Shown piece by piece: positions 32,407 through 41,941 of a DNA stretch of 64,000 bases (positions are counted from its first letter, which is position 1; the number at the start of each line of letters is the position of its first letter). Source of the stretch: Paenibacillus sp. FJAT-29882 (GTDB lineage Bacteria > Bacillota > Bacilli > Bacillales > DSM-1321); assembly GCF_001510645.1 (NCBI RefSeq), contig NZ_LMVB01000004.1, positions 53,427 to 117,426 of the forward strand, written 5' to 3'. The translations under genes were made by a program, and so were the position numbers. The notes beneath the pieces were generated by a model. That model was not told the origin of the DNA. It was given only the letters and a program-made list of their open reading frames with translations, and ran no database searches.

Positions 32407-34938
32407 ATGAAACGTACAACATACAAACTAAAGAAATTCTTTATAGCAACAGCACCAGTAGCAGTATTAGTAGCATCAGTAGTACCGATGCAAACAACAG
32501 CACACGCAGAAGTAGCACAACAAGAAACAATCTTCTATAAAGCGATTAATGAAGATGGGACATGGAAACAAACGGATGAAGTAATTACTAGTTTCGATTT
32601 TTCCAAGTATGAACAACCGTTAATCGATGCAGGAGAAGAGTACGATTTAGAGTTAATGAATGTCAATGTAAAAGCAGTAAATACGGAAACACTCGATGAA
32701 ATTGATTTTGGTAGTTTCGTAGATTTCAAGGCAGAGAATAAAGACTTGCTATTATCAGGCAACACGTATCAATTCTACTTGCAAGGGGTATACATCTTAA
32801 TGGGTGAGAATGTTGACCCTGACCCAATCACTTCAGATTTCACAGCTACTGATTTTGTGTTGGTATCAGGAGCACCTGCATCTGATGCTTCACCTGAAGT
32901 TATTGCAGAAGAAGCAGTAGCTACAGCAGAGGTAGAGAGAACCCAAGCTTCAGTAGATTTTGCAACAGGTAAAGTAGACAGCCTACCAGATGGTTCAACA
33001 AAAGATGAGTTAAACGCAAGATTAGAAACTATCCAATCAGAACTTGATAATAAAGCTTTAGAAAAATCAGCAAAACAAGCTGTTGAAGATGCAGAAACAG
33101 CTAAAACACAATCTAGTATTGATACGGCAAGAGAGGCTGTTTCGTTGCTTCCTAGTGGGGTACTAAAAACAGAATTAACAGACAGACTAGATGCTCTACA
33201 AGCAGAACTAGATAGCGTAACTGATCAAGACCAAGCAGAACAAGCAGTTGTTAAAGCTGAAACGGATAAAACGCAACAATCAGTAGACGATGCTAAAACC
33301 TTGGTTAATGCATTACCGAATGGGGTCATTAAAGAAGGTTTGAAAGATAGATTAGATGCTGTACAAACGCAAATTGATAGAATGACAGATGAAGAATTAG
33401 CTGAAAAAGCTGTTGAAAATGCAGAAGCAAATCTAACACAAAAAGATTTAGATATCGCTAAAGACTTAGTAAATGGTTTAGACCATGGAGAAGTAAAGGA
33501 CTCTTTGATTGACAGATTAGATACTATTCAAGCAGATGTAAATGAAAATGAAGCAAAACAATCGGTAGTAAAAGCTGAAACAGACAAAACACAGAGTTCA
33601 TTAGATTCCGCAAAATCTAAAGTTGATAGCTTACCTGAAGGTGCTTTAAAAGAAGAACTTAAAGATAGGGTAGAAGCAGTTCAAGCCAAACTTGATGCAA
33701 TAAAAGCTGTTACAGATGCTGAATCAACAAAAACCCAAGAAAAAGTAGACCTAGCAAAAGATGCAGTAAGTAAATTACCTGATGGTCAATTAAAAAACGA
33801 ATTAAATAATCGTTTAGATGCAGTACAAGAAGAAATAAATAAACCTGCTCCACCCTCGGGAGGTTCTGGAGGTAGTGGTACTACAACACCAGTAACACCA
33901 GATCCAGAAAAGCCTAAACAAGAAGTAGTGGAACCGAATGTAGTTGTACCACCTGTAGTAAAACCAGATGAAAAAACACCAATCGTAAACAATGATAAAG
34001 TATCTGTTGATTTAGAAGTAAGTGAAACAAATCCTGTAACTGGAAATAAGGACATCTCAGTAGAGGTAGCACCAAAAGAGGACATGAAAGATGTAACTGT
34101 AACTATAGTAGAGAAAGATAAAGAAACTTCAATTAAAACAAACCATGATAAATTTATTGGTGACGTTAAAGCAGGAGAGGAAGTAAAAGTAACAGTACCT
34201 GTAAAAGACTCTCTAAATAAAGAGTACACAGTGAAAATTGAAACACCAACTATGAAAGTAGAGTCAGGGACTTTCTCACTAATCACAGCAGCTTCAGTTA
34301 AATTTGTATATGAAGATGTACCTAAAACACATTGGGCAGAATCAGAGATTTACAAAGCAACAAAACTAGGTATTGTAGAGGGATATAATATTTCAGATAA
34401 ACATTACTTTAAACCGGCTGAAAGTGTAACTAGAGCACAAGCTATTGTAATGGTACTACGAAGCTTAGGTGTAAAATATGAGGGGTATAAAGGTGAAGGA
34501 TTTGCGGATTCTAAAGGAACTTGGTATGAGTCAGCAGTAGCAAAAGCTAAAGATTTAGGGTTAGCAGTTGGATATATCAACGATGAGTTCAGGGGTGATG
34601 ATAAAATTAAACGGGACCACTTAGCTGTATTTTTATCAAGAGCTTATCTGAACGAATACATAGTAGAAAAAGATACATTCAAAGATGTTCCAAAAACGAA
34701 TTGGACATACCCACATATCAATGCTTTAGCAGAAATCGGTATTCTTAGTGGATATAAAGATGGCACATTTAAACCCAATGAAAATACTACTAGAGCGCAA
34801 ACTATAAGTACGATAATGCGTACGCTAAACAGTAAATCACAATATATTAATTTGGGAAAATATAAAGAACAAAAAGTGGCTTATGCAAGTACAGTAAATG
34901 CAACAGACTATGATTTCATTACAATTATAGATAAATAA
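32407..34938 (+). CDS. SLH surface protein with helical repeats
   Basis: An 843-residue protein. The signal peptide ends near TTAHAE (residue 35). A globular region (about 36-155) is followed by five or six helical repeats of about 55 residues (KTQQSVDDAKTLVNALPNG, DRLDAVQTQID), resembling GA/albumin-binding-like or spacer modules. Next come a Gly/Ser and Pro-rich linker (about 480-530), an Ig-like domain (about 540-640) and three SLH domains (about 645-700, 705-755 and 760-815; GYKDGTFKPNENTTRAQT). The SLH domains fix it to cell-wall polymer. It lies inside the array but lacks the shared tail, so it may be the wall anchor for its neighbours. Confidence 0.85.
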   Translation: MKRTTYKLKKFFIATAPVAVLVASVVPMQTTAHAEVAQQETIFYKAINEDGTWKQTDEVITSFDFSKYEQPLIDAGEEYDLELMNVNVKAVNTETLDEIDFGSFVDFKAENKDLLLSGNTYQFYLQGVYILMGENVDPDPITSDFTATDFVLVSGAPASDASPEVIAEEAVATAEVERTQASVDFATGKVDSLPDGSTKDELNARLETIQSELDNKALEKSAKQAVEDAETAKTQSSIDTAREAVSLLPSGVLKTELTDRLDALQAELDSVTDQDQAEQAVVKAETDKTQQSVDDAKTLVNALPNGVIKEGLKDRLDAVQTQIDRMTDEELAEKAVENAEANLTQKDLDIAKDLVNGLDHGEVKDSLIDRLDTIQADVNENEAKQSVVKAETDKTQSSLDSAKSKVDSLPEGALKEELKDRVEAVQAKLDAIKAVTDAESTKTQEKVDLAKDAVSKLPDGQLKNELNNRLDAVQEEINKPAPPSGGSGGSGTTTPVTPDPEKPKQEVVEPNVVVPPVVKPDEKTPIVNNDKVSVDLEVSETNPVTGNKDISVEVAPKEDMKDVTVTIVEKDKETSIKTNHDKFIGDVKAGEEVKVTVPVKDSLNKEYTVKIETPTMKVESGTFSLITAASVKFVYEDVPKTHWAESEIYKATKLGIVEGYNISDKHYFKPAESVTRAQAIVMVLRSLGVKYEGYKGEGFADSKGTWYESAVAKAKDLGLAVGYINDEFRGDDKIKRDHLAVFLSRAYLNEYIVEKDTFKDVPKTNWTYPHINALAEIGILSGYKDGTFKPNENTTRAQTISTIMRTLNSKSQYINLGKYKEQKVAYASTVNATDYDFITIIDK

Positions 34939-35013
34939 GAAGGTAACTAAGTATGATTCCTCCTAGTAAACGACTTTATTAAGTTAATTATTTGTCTACA
35001 ATAGGAGGATTTC

Positions 35014-36335
35014 ATGAGCAAAACATTAGTTATAGCAAAAAAACAAAAGGGGCGAATCACTTTGAAGAAGAAACACAAGAAATTAGCATTAGGAGCAATG
35101 GCACTAGCGGTGTCAATTCCAACTGTAGTAGCAACAGTACACACCATGCAGAAGCAGCACCAACAATCATACCTGCATCTGAGCTGACTTACACCACATT
35201 AGGTGATGGAACTGTGGAGATAACTAGGTATACAGGAGTAGGTGGAGATGTAGAGATACCATCAACACTGGGCGGTAAACAAGTCTCAAAAATAGGTGAT
35301 TCCGTTTTTTCTACTAAAAACTTAAGCAGTTTAATAATACCTGAAGGGGTAACAACCATAGGGAATTCTGCTTTTTCTAGAAATCAGATTAAAAGTGTGA
35401 CTGTACCAAAAACCGTAACAAGCATGGGTACTTATGCTTTCTCGAATAATCAATTGGAGACTGTAATAGTAGAAGAAGGGGTAAAAAGTATAGGGAAATA
35501 TACTTTCAGAGACAACAAAATAACAAGTCTAACAATACCCAAAAGTGTGACAACAATAGGCGAATATGCTTTCGAAAACAACAAACTAACCGAATTAATA
35601 ATACCTGAAGGAGTAAAAACCATAGGTATGCTTGCTTTTTCAGGAAACACCTTGACAAGTCTAACATTACCAGAAAGTTTAACTACATTAGAGGATTATG
35701 CTTTCGCAGTTAATCAGTTAGAAAGTATATCAATTCCAAAAGGTCTAAAAAGTATAGGAACTTCTGTTTTCTCCTACAATAAACTAGAAACCTTAGAAAT
35801 CCCCGAATGGGTAACAAATGTAGGTCCTTCTGCTTTTTTGAACAACCAACTAACCCAAGTTAAAATACCAAACAGTGGAACTACAATAAAAACAGATGCC
35901 TTCAAAGGAAACCAAGTTAATCCTGCAAACCTAACTATATACGGTCTTGACCCATCAACGGCAAAAACATATGCAGCAGCTAATTTCCACACATTCAAAC
36001 CATTGTCGGAATGGGTAGACACAACCCAACCAGAAACAGAACCAATTAAAACAAAATCCAAATGGGTGACAATAGTACCCAGTATAACGGTAACAGGAGG
36101 AAAACCTGTAAATGCAATAACTATAAAAGGGGTAGAGTGGGAGACCTCAGAAACAATCACCACAGATTTAGGTAAAATCACCTTATCACCAGATAGAGAG
36201 GGAAATACCATCATAAACATCCCTGATGGCTTAGGAACAACAGCAACAGATGAAACAATTCGTGTAGAAGTGGCAGAAGAAACATTTTTAGATATTATAG
36301 TCAAGACAAAACCCGTAATCACTTTCTCTTTTTAG
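35014..36335 (+). pseudogene. Leucine-rich-repeat surface protein with signal peptide out of frame
   Basis: ATG at 35014 has a strong AGGAGG and opens a basic signal peptide (ITLKKKHKKLALGAMALAV) that ends at a stop at 35185-35187. The mature part, 17 or more BspA-type segments plus the shared tail ending KPVITFSF, lies in another frame, open to 36335. Compared with the paralogue at 31069 (ACAC before CATG), this gene has ACACAC at 35139-35144; removing two bases restores one continuous frame with HHAEAAPTIIPASEL at the junction. The rest of the gene is intact, so either the loss is recent or expression is switched by slippage. The alternative frame starting at 34992 has no signal peptide. 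Confidence 0.75.
35904..36335 (+). repeat. 432-bp near-identical 3' gene segment, copy 2
   Basis: Second copy of 31846-32277, ending at the stop codon of the frameshifted leucine-rich-repeat gene. Confidence 0.8.
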
Positions 36336-36347
36336 GGGTAGTATGTA

Positions 36348-36390
36348 AATAGAAAAGAAGGTAGAACTCAACTACCTTCTTTTCTATTAT
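36348..36390 (+). terminator. Terminator of the surface-protein array
   Basis: AATAGAAAAGAAGGTAG (36348-36364) and CTACCTTCTTTTCTATT (36372-36388) form a perfect 17-bp stem. The left arm derives from the array spacer sequence (AGAAGGTAGAACTCAA also follows 32277), but only this copy has the right arm. Confidence 0.8.
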
Positions 36391-36511
36391 ATTAGCAAAA
36401 ACTCGAAATGTTGCTTTAAGTGGGATAGAATCAGGAAAATCCAGATTTACAATGTTAAACTAATTTCAACATTAAAAAGTCAATTCCCGTTAAAAACCGT
36501 TTCCTATTGAT

Positions 36512-36772
36512 CTAGATACGACCTGTTTGAAAAAAATCAGAAAACCAAATTATTAGCACTAATCCTATAATTCCAGTCGCAAAATAACAAATCATGCTTA
36601 TTCCTCGTAATTTAATATCAACTTCAGCTTTCTTTTCTAATTTACTAATGTAGTTATTCACTAATACTAAACCAAATAAAGGAATAACTCCTAAAAAAGG
36701 TTTATCAACCATAAATAAAACTACAACTAATACAATCACCGCAAGAAATATTCTAATTATTATTGCTTGAAT
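36512..36772 (-). CDS. Small membrane protein, probable ATT start
   Basis: About 86 residues. AGGAGGG lies 6 nt before an in-frame ATT (36772-36770), whereas the first GTG (36739) has no binding site. The longer form adds a hydrophobic first helix (AIIIRIFLAVIVLVVVLFM). A second hydrophobic segment is at VIPLFGLVLVNN and a third near the C-terminus (MICYFATGIIGLVLIIWF). Function unknown. It is transcribed away from the peptide synthetase operon. Confidence 0.5.
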   Translation of the reverse strand: MQAIIIRIFLAVIVLVVVLFMVDKPFLGVIPLFGLVLVNNYISKLEKKAEVDIKLRGISMICYFATGIIGLVLIIWFSDFFQTGRI

Positions 36773-37359
36773 AAAAATCCCTCCTAATATTCTTTCTTTA
36801 ACTATTCTGCCAGTTAGTAAAAATGCGTCTCTATTTGTTGAGGTAGTACCAGCGAAGCTGTCACTACCCCGTTACAGGGCCAGATTGTTAGTGCGAAATG
36901 TTCCTGACTCAAATGAAATGTGGTCACAGAATTCCGGTAAAGGTCAGGCAGTTTAAGATTTCTAAAACTGAAGGGTTATGTCGAGAAGTAGAATGAGGAG
37001 GTAACTAATTTATTGAATCAGTTACCTAAATGGGATTTAGTTCTTTTTGGTCTGATTCGAGAAAAAGTATGCGGATAATTTTGAACGTCTTAGATAGTTT
37101 CACTTCCTAAAAATTAAAAACGAGTTCAGTTTTTTAACAGTGCGTGATCGACCGTGTCATAAATAATTTAATGAAAAAAATAAATATTAAGAAATAGTTA
37201 ATTAATGTTTCTGAAAAAATAATTAATTTTTTTAGAAGTGGCTACTTTTTTAAATAAGTACTTTATTGTAAATTAGCTAAATTAAAACCTAATAAAATGA
37301 CCTTTTCATTGCAACAAAACGAGTAAAAAAAACTAATCGATTCAAAAAATAAAAATGAT
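36773..37359. other. Gene-free region between surface array and synthetase operon
   Basis: The stretch 36840-36990 is GC-richer than the rest and open in frames on both strands but has no start or binding site. It contains GTGCGAAATG (36892-36901) followed by a CCTGAC/GTCAGG pair, reminiscent of the 5' end of a group II intron; this is a weak match. The remainder (37000-37359) is AT-rich promoter-proximal DNA. Confidence 0.35.
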
Positions 37360-37388
37360 TTGATATTTTTGTAATGTTTTGGTATTAT
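37360..37388 (+). promoter_or_regulatory. Promoter of the nonribosomal peptide operon
   Basis: TTGATA (37360-37365), a 17-nt spacer, and TATTAT (37383-37388). The predicted start of transcription is about 30 nt before the GTG at 37429, which has an AGAGGTG binding site. Confidence 0.65.
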
Positions 37389-37428
37389 ATTGTAATAAAT
37401 TATAAATTTTGGAAAGAGGTGTATATTT

Positions 37429-40400
37429 GTGATTGTTGATAAAAATAAAAAAGGTACTTTATTAGAAGATAAACTTTCTCAGTATAAAACTAACAAGCTA
37501 CCTAAAAGGAAAAATTTAGAATTTTCCAATCTTTCAATGGCTCAAAAAAGATTATGGTTCCTAGAAAAACTAAATCCTCAACAAGCTATATATAATATTC
37601 CAGAAGCAATTACTCTAAAGGGTACTTTAGATATAAAAATTTTAGAAAAAAGTTTCAATTTATTAATAAAACGACATGAAACGCTTAGGACTATTTATTT
37701 AGAGAAAGATAGAGAACCAATACAAATTATAAAGGAGTATGTATATGAGAGACTAAATGTTCTTGAGTTAAAGGGGAGTATTAAAAAATTATTATTAAAA
37801 CTTAGTTCAACATCATTTGAAATTGAAGGAGAAAGACTGTTTAGATATTACTTAATTAGAATATCTGAAAACGAACATATATTATTTTTGAATTTGCATC
37901 ACAGTATTTCAGACGGATGGTCAATGGGGATTTTATGGAGGGAATTATCTCAAATATACAATTCATTAATTCAAGGGAAAGAATTGCTATTGCCAGAAAT
38001 CACTATACAGTATGCGGATTTTGCTGAATGGGAAAAGACTCAATTAGAGAAAAAAATTATGAATAATCAACTCGAATATTGGAAAACTCAACTTGAAAAT
38101 CATAAGGTTTTGGAACTTAATTATGATAAAAAGCGGAATTCTACAGAAAAAATAAATACAGGTGATATCATCACAGAGAAGATTCCTATTGATTTGAAAA
38201 ATAAAGTGTCAAAATTTTGTAAATCTACAAACATAACCATGTATCAAATGATGTTAACAGTATTTAATTTATTGATATATAAATATACGAACGAAAAAGA
38301 TATTACTGTCGGAACTCCTGTTTCTGGAAGGAATAAGAAAGAATTAGAATCAATAATTGGTTTCTTCTCAAACTCACTATGTATTAGGACAAAATTTAAT
38401 GGAGAAGATACATTTTACGAATTATTAAAAAACGTAAAAGACCAAGTATATGATGCGTTTGATAATAATAATGTTCCTTTTGATAAAGTTGTTGATGAAA
38501 TTAAACCATTTAGAGAGCTTAATTCTGAACCTATATTTAGGATAATGTTTTCCATAAACAATTCCTTTGATGAATCGCTAGAGTTTATTGGGTTAAAAGC
38601 CCAATCTATTCATATAAATAATTTTACTTCTAAGTATGACTTGACTTTTGTTGTAAATGTAGGTGATGAACTTAATCTAATAGTTGAATACAATACTAGT
38701 TTATATGAAAAGTCAACAATAGTAAGAATAGTTAATCATTTTATAGAACTAGTTGATGTAGTAATAGAATCACCTGATGTTCCGATTAAAAATATATCCA
38801 TATTAAGTCCAGAAGAAAAAAAGTTAATCTTAGAGGATTGGAATGATACATCGGTTAATTATAATGGTGAATTATGTCTTCATGAGCTTTTTGAGAAACA
38901 GGTGAAACAGTATCCAGATAAAACTGCGTTAGTAATAAATGACCATAAGTACACTTATAAAGATATTAATAATGAAGCGAATGTCTTAGCTAGAAAACTA
39001 GCTAAAATGGGTCTTAAACCCGATGAATTTGTTGGTACATATTTTAATAGATCAAAGGACATGATTGTCAGTATATTAGGGGTATTAAAAGCTGGGGGTG
39101 CTTATGTTCCTCTAGATATTAATTATCCTAATGAAAGACTTGATTATATTATAAAAAAAGCAAATTTAAAAATGCTCGTTACTAGTAAAGGTAATTATTC
39201 TAATATAGCAGCAATAGCAAAGCCGACTTCTACAATTATCATTGATGAGTTAAATAAGGAAAACCATTCAGATTTAGGGAATTTAGAAAGATATTCTTCC
39301 CCACAAAATGCAGCTTATATGATTTTTACATCAGGCTCTACAGGAAAGCCAAAGGGGGTAGTAGTGGAACACAGAAATGTGGTCAATTTTATAAATGCTC
39401 AAAGAGATATTTTACATTTCACTGAAAAGGAAAATATGCTTCAATTTGCTTCAATTTGTTTTGATGCGTCCGTATGGGAGATTTTCTTATCACTTAGTTA
39501 TGGTGCAACCTTATCCTTGTTACCTAATGATATAAATAAATTAGATATCGATTTTATAGAACTAATAAATAAATATAAAATTTCTATAGGCTTGTTTCCT
39601 CCTTCTCTATTATCAACATTAAATCCAAAGGATTTACCTAGTTTGAAAACAGTAATTGCAGCTGGAGAAAAGTGCCCACATAATATTGCAGTGAAATGGT
39701 CAAAAGGTAAAGAGTTTTGGAATGCTTACGGCCCGACAGAAGCTACAGTTATTACAACTTTGCACAAGTATGCTAATGATCAAACATTACCGATTGGTAA
39801 GCCAATTCCAAATGTTAAAGTTTATGTACTAGATGAACAATTAAAGCCTGTTCCAATAGGTTCAGTTGGAGAACTATATATTGGAGGTGCCGGAGTATCT
39901 AGAGGGTATATTCGAGAACCTAAGCTTAATGAGTTGAGCTTTATTAGAAACCCTTTTGACAATAGCAGCGAAAAGATTTATAAAACTGGGGACCTTGTTA
40001 AGTATTTACCGAGTGGAGAACTTGAATATATTGATAGAATTGATACACAAATTCAAATCAAGGGATTTAGAGTTGAATTAGAAGAAATTGAAAATGTTTT
40101 AATTGATTTAAGTGAAATAAAACAAGCAGTAGTTAAGTATTGGGGTGATTTAGAAGAAAGTTCTATTCTTGCTGCATATATCGTTCTTCATGATCAATCA
40201 AGTATTGATGATATACAGCTTATACAACATTTAAAAAAGTATCTTCCTAATTATATGATTCCGAATTCAATAAATATACTTGAAGAAATTCCACATACAC
40301 CTAACGGGAAAATGGATAGACGAAATTTACCAAAACCGGTGATGAATAGAAATGGAGAGAAGGAGATTCCTAAAACAAAAAATGAGAAAAAGATTGCGGA

Positions 40401-41913
40401 AGTTTGGGGAGAATTTCTGGGAATTGAAGTAGGAAGAAATGATAATTTCTTCGAAATCGGGGGAGATTCTTTATTGATTCTAAAGATAATATCCTATCTC
40501 AGAGAAGATGGAATTATCTTGACTCCGAGTGACTTCTATAAAAATCCAACTATAAAAGATCTATCTTTACAATTTAAATCTACTAGGGAAGAGGCCCAAA
40601 TTGAAGATATAGAAGGTTTATTTAATTTGTCCCCTATTCAGAAGTGGTTTTTTGAAAACGATTTAACGAATAAACATCACTGGAATTTTTCATTAATGTT
40701 TAATGTTGAACAAGGTATAAATGAGTATTTAGTTAAGGAAGCTTTAGATATATTAATAAGACACCATGATTCACTAAGATTGAGGTTTACAAATACTGAC
40801 AATGAAATCAAACAATATTATGATGGCAAACAAATGAATATTCCTTTTAGCATTGTAAATATTGGTCAATCAAGTGAAGAAGAAAAGACTTTTGAAGAAC
40901 AATGTAACTATTATCAAGGAACACTTGATATCTTTAATGGTCCTTTAATTAGAGGGATTTATTTTAAAAGCAACAAGAATGATAAAAATAAACTCTTATT
41001 AGTAATACATCATTTATTAATAGATTGGATTTCCGGTGATATAATTTTTGAGGATTTAAAAAGAATACTTAGAATGCTAATTAATGAAAAGAAAGTATTA
41101 TTACCGGAGAAGTCCACTTCATTTAAAACATGGACAGAAAAATTGGAGGATTACTCCAAATCACCTGAACTTTTATATGAATATAATAATTATTGGAATC
41201 AAATTAATACTAGGGAATTAAAAACTATCCCTACAGATTATGCAAACCAAAAAAACAATAGAGAATCTCTCGTAACGAGTAAGTTGAAAATTAATAGTAG
41301 ACATACGAAAATATTGTCTCAAAAATATTACAAGAAATATAAAGTGAGAATACACGAACTAATATTGAGTGGAATAGTTAAGGTTATCTTAGATTGGTCA
41401 AGAATGGATTCTTTAATAATAGATATAGATAGACATGGAAGAGAGGACATTATTTCAAATTTAGATGTTTCAAGAACTGTTGGTTGGTTCACCTCTTTAT
41501 TTCCTTTTTATTATCACAATGATTCAAATATTAAATCGAATATAGAGTTGATGCTAAACGTGAAAAAAGACCTAAATAAAGTACCGAATAATGGGTTAGG
41601 TTATGGGTTACTTGATTATCTTAATAATGATGTAGAGTTGAATATTCCTCAATCTAATATTCTATTTAATTTCTTTGGACAAAATTACGAAGAACAAACA
41701 GATGAAAGTTTTTCATATCTAGATTGGTCGAATGCGTCCACAGGAATACTGAATAGTCCTGACCAAGAGAGGATCCATATATTTGAAATTATTGTACTAA
41801 TTAGTGAAGGTGAGTTAACTATTAACTGGAGTTATTCTAAGAATCTACATCAAAAAGAAACAATAGACACATTGCTTGATAATTTAGAATCTTATCTTAT
41901 TAGTTTGATTTAA
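37429..41913 (+). CDS. Nonribosomal peptide synthetase, C-A-T-E
   Basis: A 1494-residue protein with a GTG start. A condensation domain spans about 30-450 (HHSISDGWS near 157). The adenylation domain spans about 470-975 (FTSGSTGKPKG near 636, FDASVWE near 678, NAYGPTEATV, NGKMDRR). Its pocket residues read by eye against GrsA are D-A-W-L-I-A-A-V-I-K, closest to Phe/aromatic or hydrophobic pockets. The carrier domain is near 1008 with GGDSLL, the form usual before epimerases. The epimerization domain spans about 1063-1494 (IHHLLIDWIS near 1194, RTVGWFTSLFP). The product unit would thus be a D-residue. The N-terminal condensation domain means it accepts an upstream acyl or peptidyl chain. It is first in the operon. 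Confidence 0.9.
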   Translation: MIVDKNKKGTLLEDKLSQYKTNKLPKRKNLEFSNLSMAQKRLWFLEKLNPQQAIYNIPEAITLKGTLDIKILEKSFNLLIKRHETLRTIYLEKDREPIQIIKEYVYERLNVLELKGSIKKLLLKLSSTSFEIEGERLFRYYLIRISENEHILFLNLHHSISDGWSMGILWRELSQIYNSLIQGKELLLPEITIQYADFAEWEKTQLEKKIMNNQLEYWKTQLENHKVLELNYDKKRNSTEKINTGDIITEKIPIDLKNKVSKFCKSTNITMYQMMLTVFNLLIYKYTNEKDITVGTPVSGRNKKELESIIGFFSNSLCIRTKFNGEDTFYELLKNVKDQVYDAFDNNNVPFDKVVDEIKPFRELNSEPIFRIMFSINNSFDESLEFIGLKAQSIHINNFTSKYDLTFVVNVGDELNLIVEYNTSLYEKSTIVRIVNHFIELVDVVIESPDVPIKNISILSPEEKKLILEDWNDTSVNYNGELCLHELFEKQVKQYPDKTALVINDHKYTYKDINNEANVLARKLAKMGLKPDEFVGTYFNRSKDMIVSILGVLKAGGAYVPLDINYPNERLDYIIKKANLKMLVTSKGNYSNIAAIAKPTSTIIIDELNKENHSDLGNLERYSSPQNAAYMIFTSGSTGKPKGVVVEHRNVVNFINAQRDILHFTEKENMLQFASICFDASVWEIFLSLSYGATLSLLPNDINKLDIDFIELINKYKISIGLFPPSLLSTLNPKDLPSLKTVIAAGEKCPHNIAVKWSKGKEFWNAYGPTEATVITTLHKYANDQTLPIGKPIPNVKVYVLDEQLKPVPIGSVGELYIGGAGVSRGYIREPKLNELSFIRNPFDNSSEKIYKTGDLVKYLPSGELEYIDRIDTQIQIKGFRVELEEIENVLIDLSEIKQAVVKYWGDLEESSILAAYIVLHDQSSIDDIQLIQHLKKYLPNYMIPNSINILEEIPHTPNGKMDRRNLPKPVMNRNGEKEIPKTKNEKKIAEVWGEFLGIEVGRNDNFFEIGGDSLLILKIISYLREDGIILTPSDFYKNPTIKDLSLQFKSTREEAQIEDIEGLFNLSPIQKWFFENDLTNKHHWNFSLMFNVEQGINEYLVKEALDILIRHHDSLRLRFTNTDNEIKQYYDGKQMNIPFSIVNIGQSSEEEKTFEEQCNYYQGTLDIFNGPLIRGIYFKSNKNDKNKLLLVIHHLLIDWISGDIIFEDLKRILRMLINEKKVLLPEKSTSFKTWTEKLEDYSKSPELLYEYNNYWNQINTRELKTIPTDYANQKNNRESLVTSKLKINSRHTKILSQKYYKKYKVRIHELILSGIVKVILDWSRMDSLIIDIDRHGREDIISNLDVSRTVGWFTSLFPFYYHNDSNIKSNIELMLNVKKDLNKVPNNGLGYGLLDYLNNDVELNIPQSNILFNFFGQNYEEQTDESFSYLDWSNASTGILNSPDQERIHIFEIIVLISEGELTINWSYSKNLHQKETIDTLLDNLESYLISLI

Positions 41914-41941
41914 TTGTACATGAAAAAAGGAGGTTTTTAAA

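Noticed and set aside
34992..35013. An earlier start for the last leucine-rich-repeat gene in the frame of the mature protein
   Set aside because: The resulting N-terminus lacks a signal peptide and a binding site. The neighbouring frame encodes the expected signal peptide after AGGAGG, so a frameshift is the better explanation.
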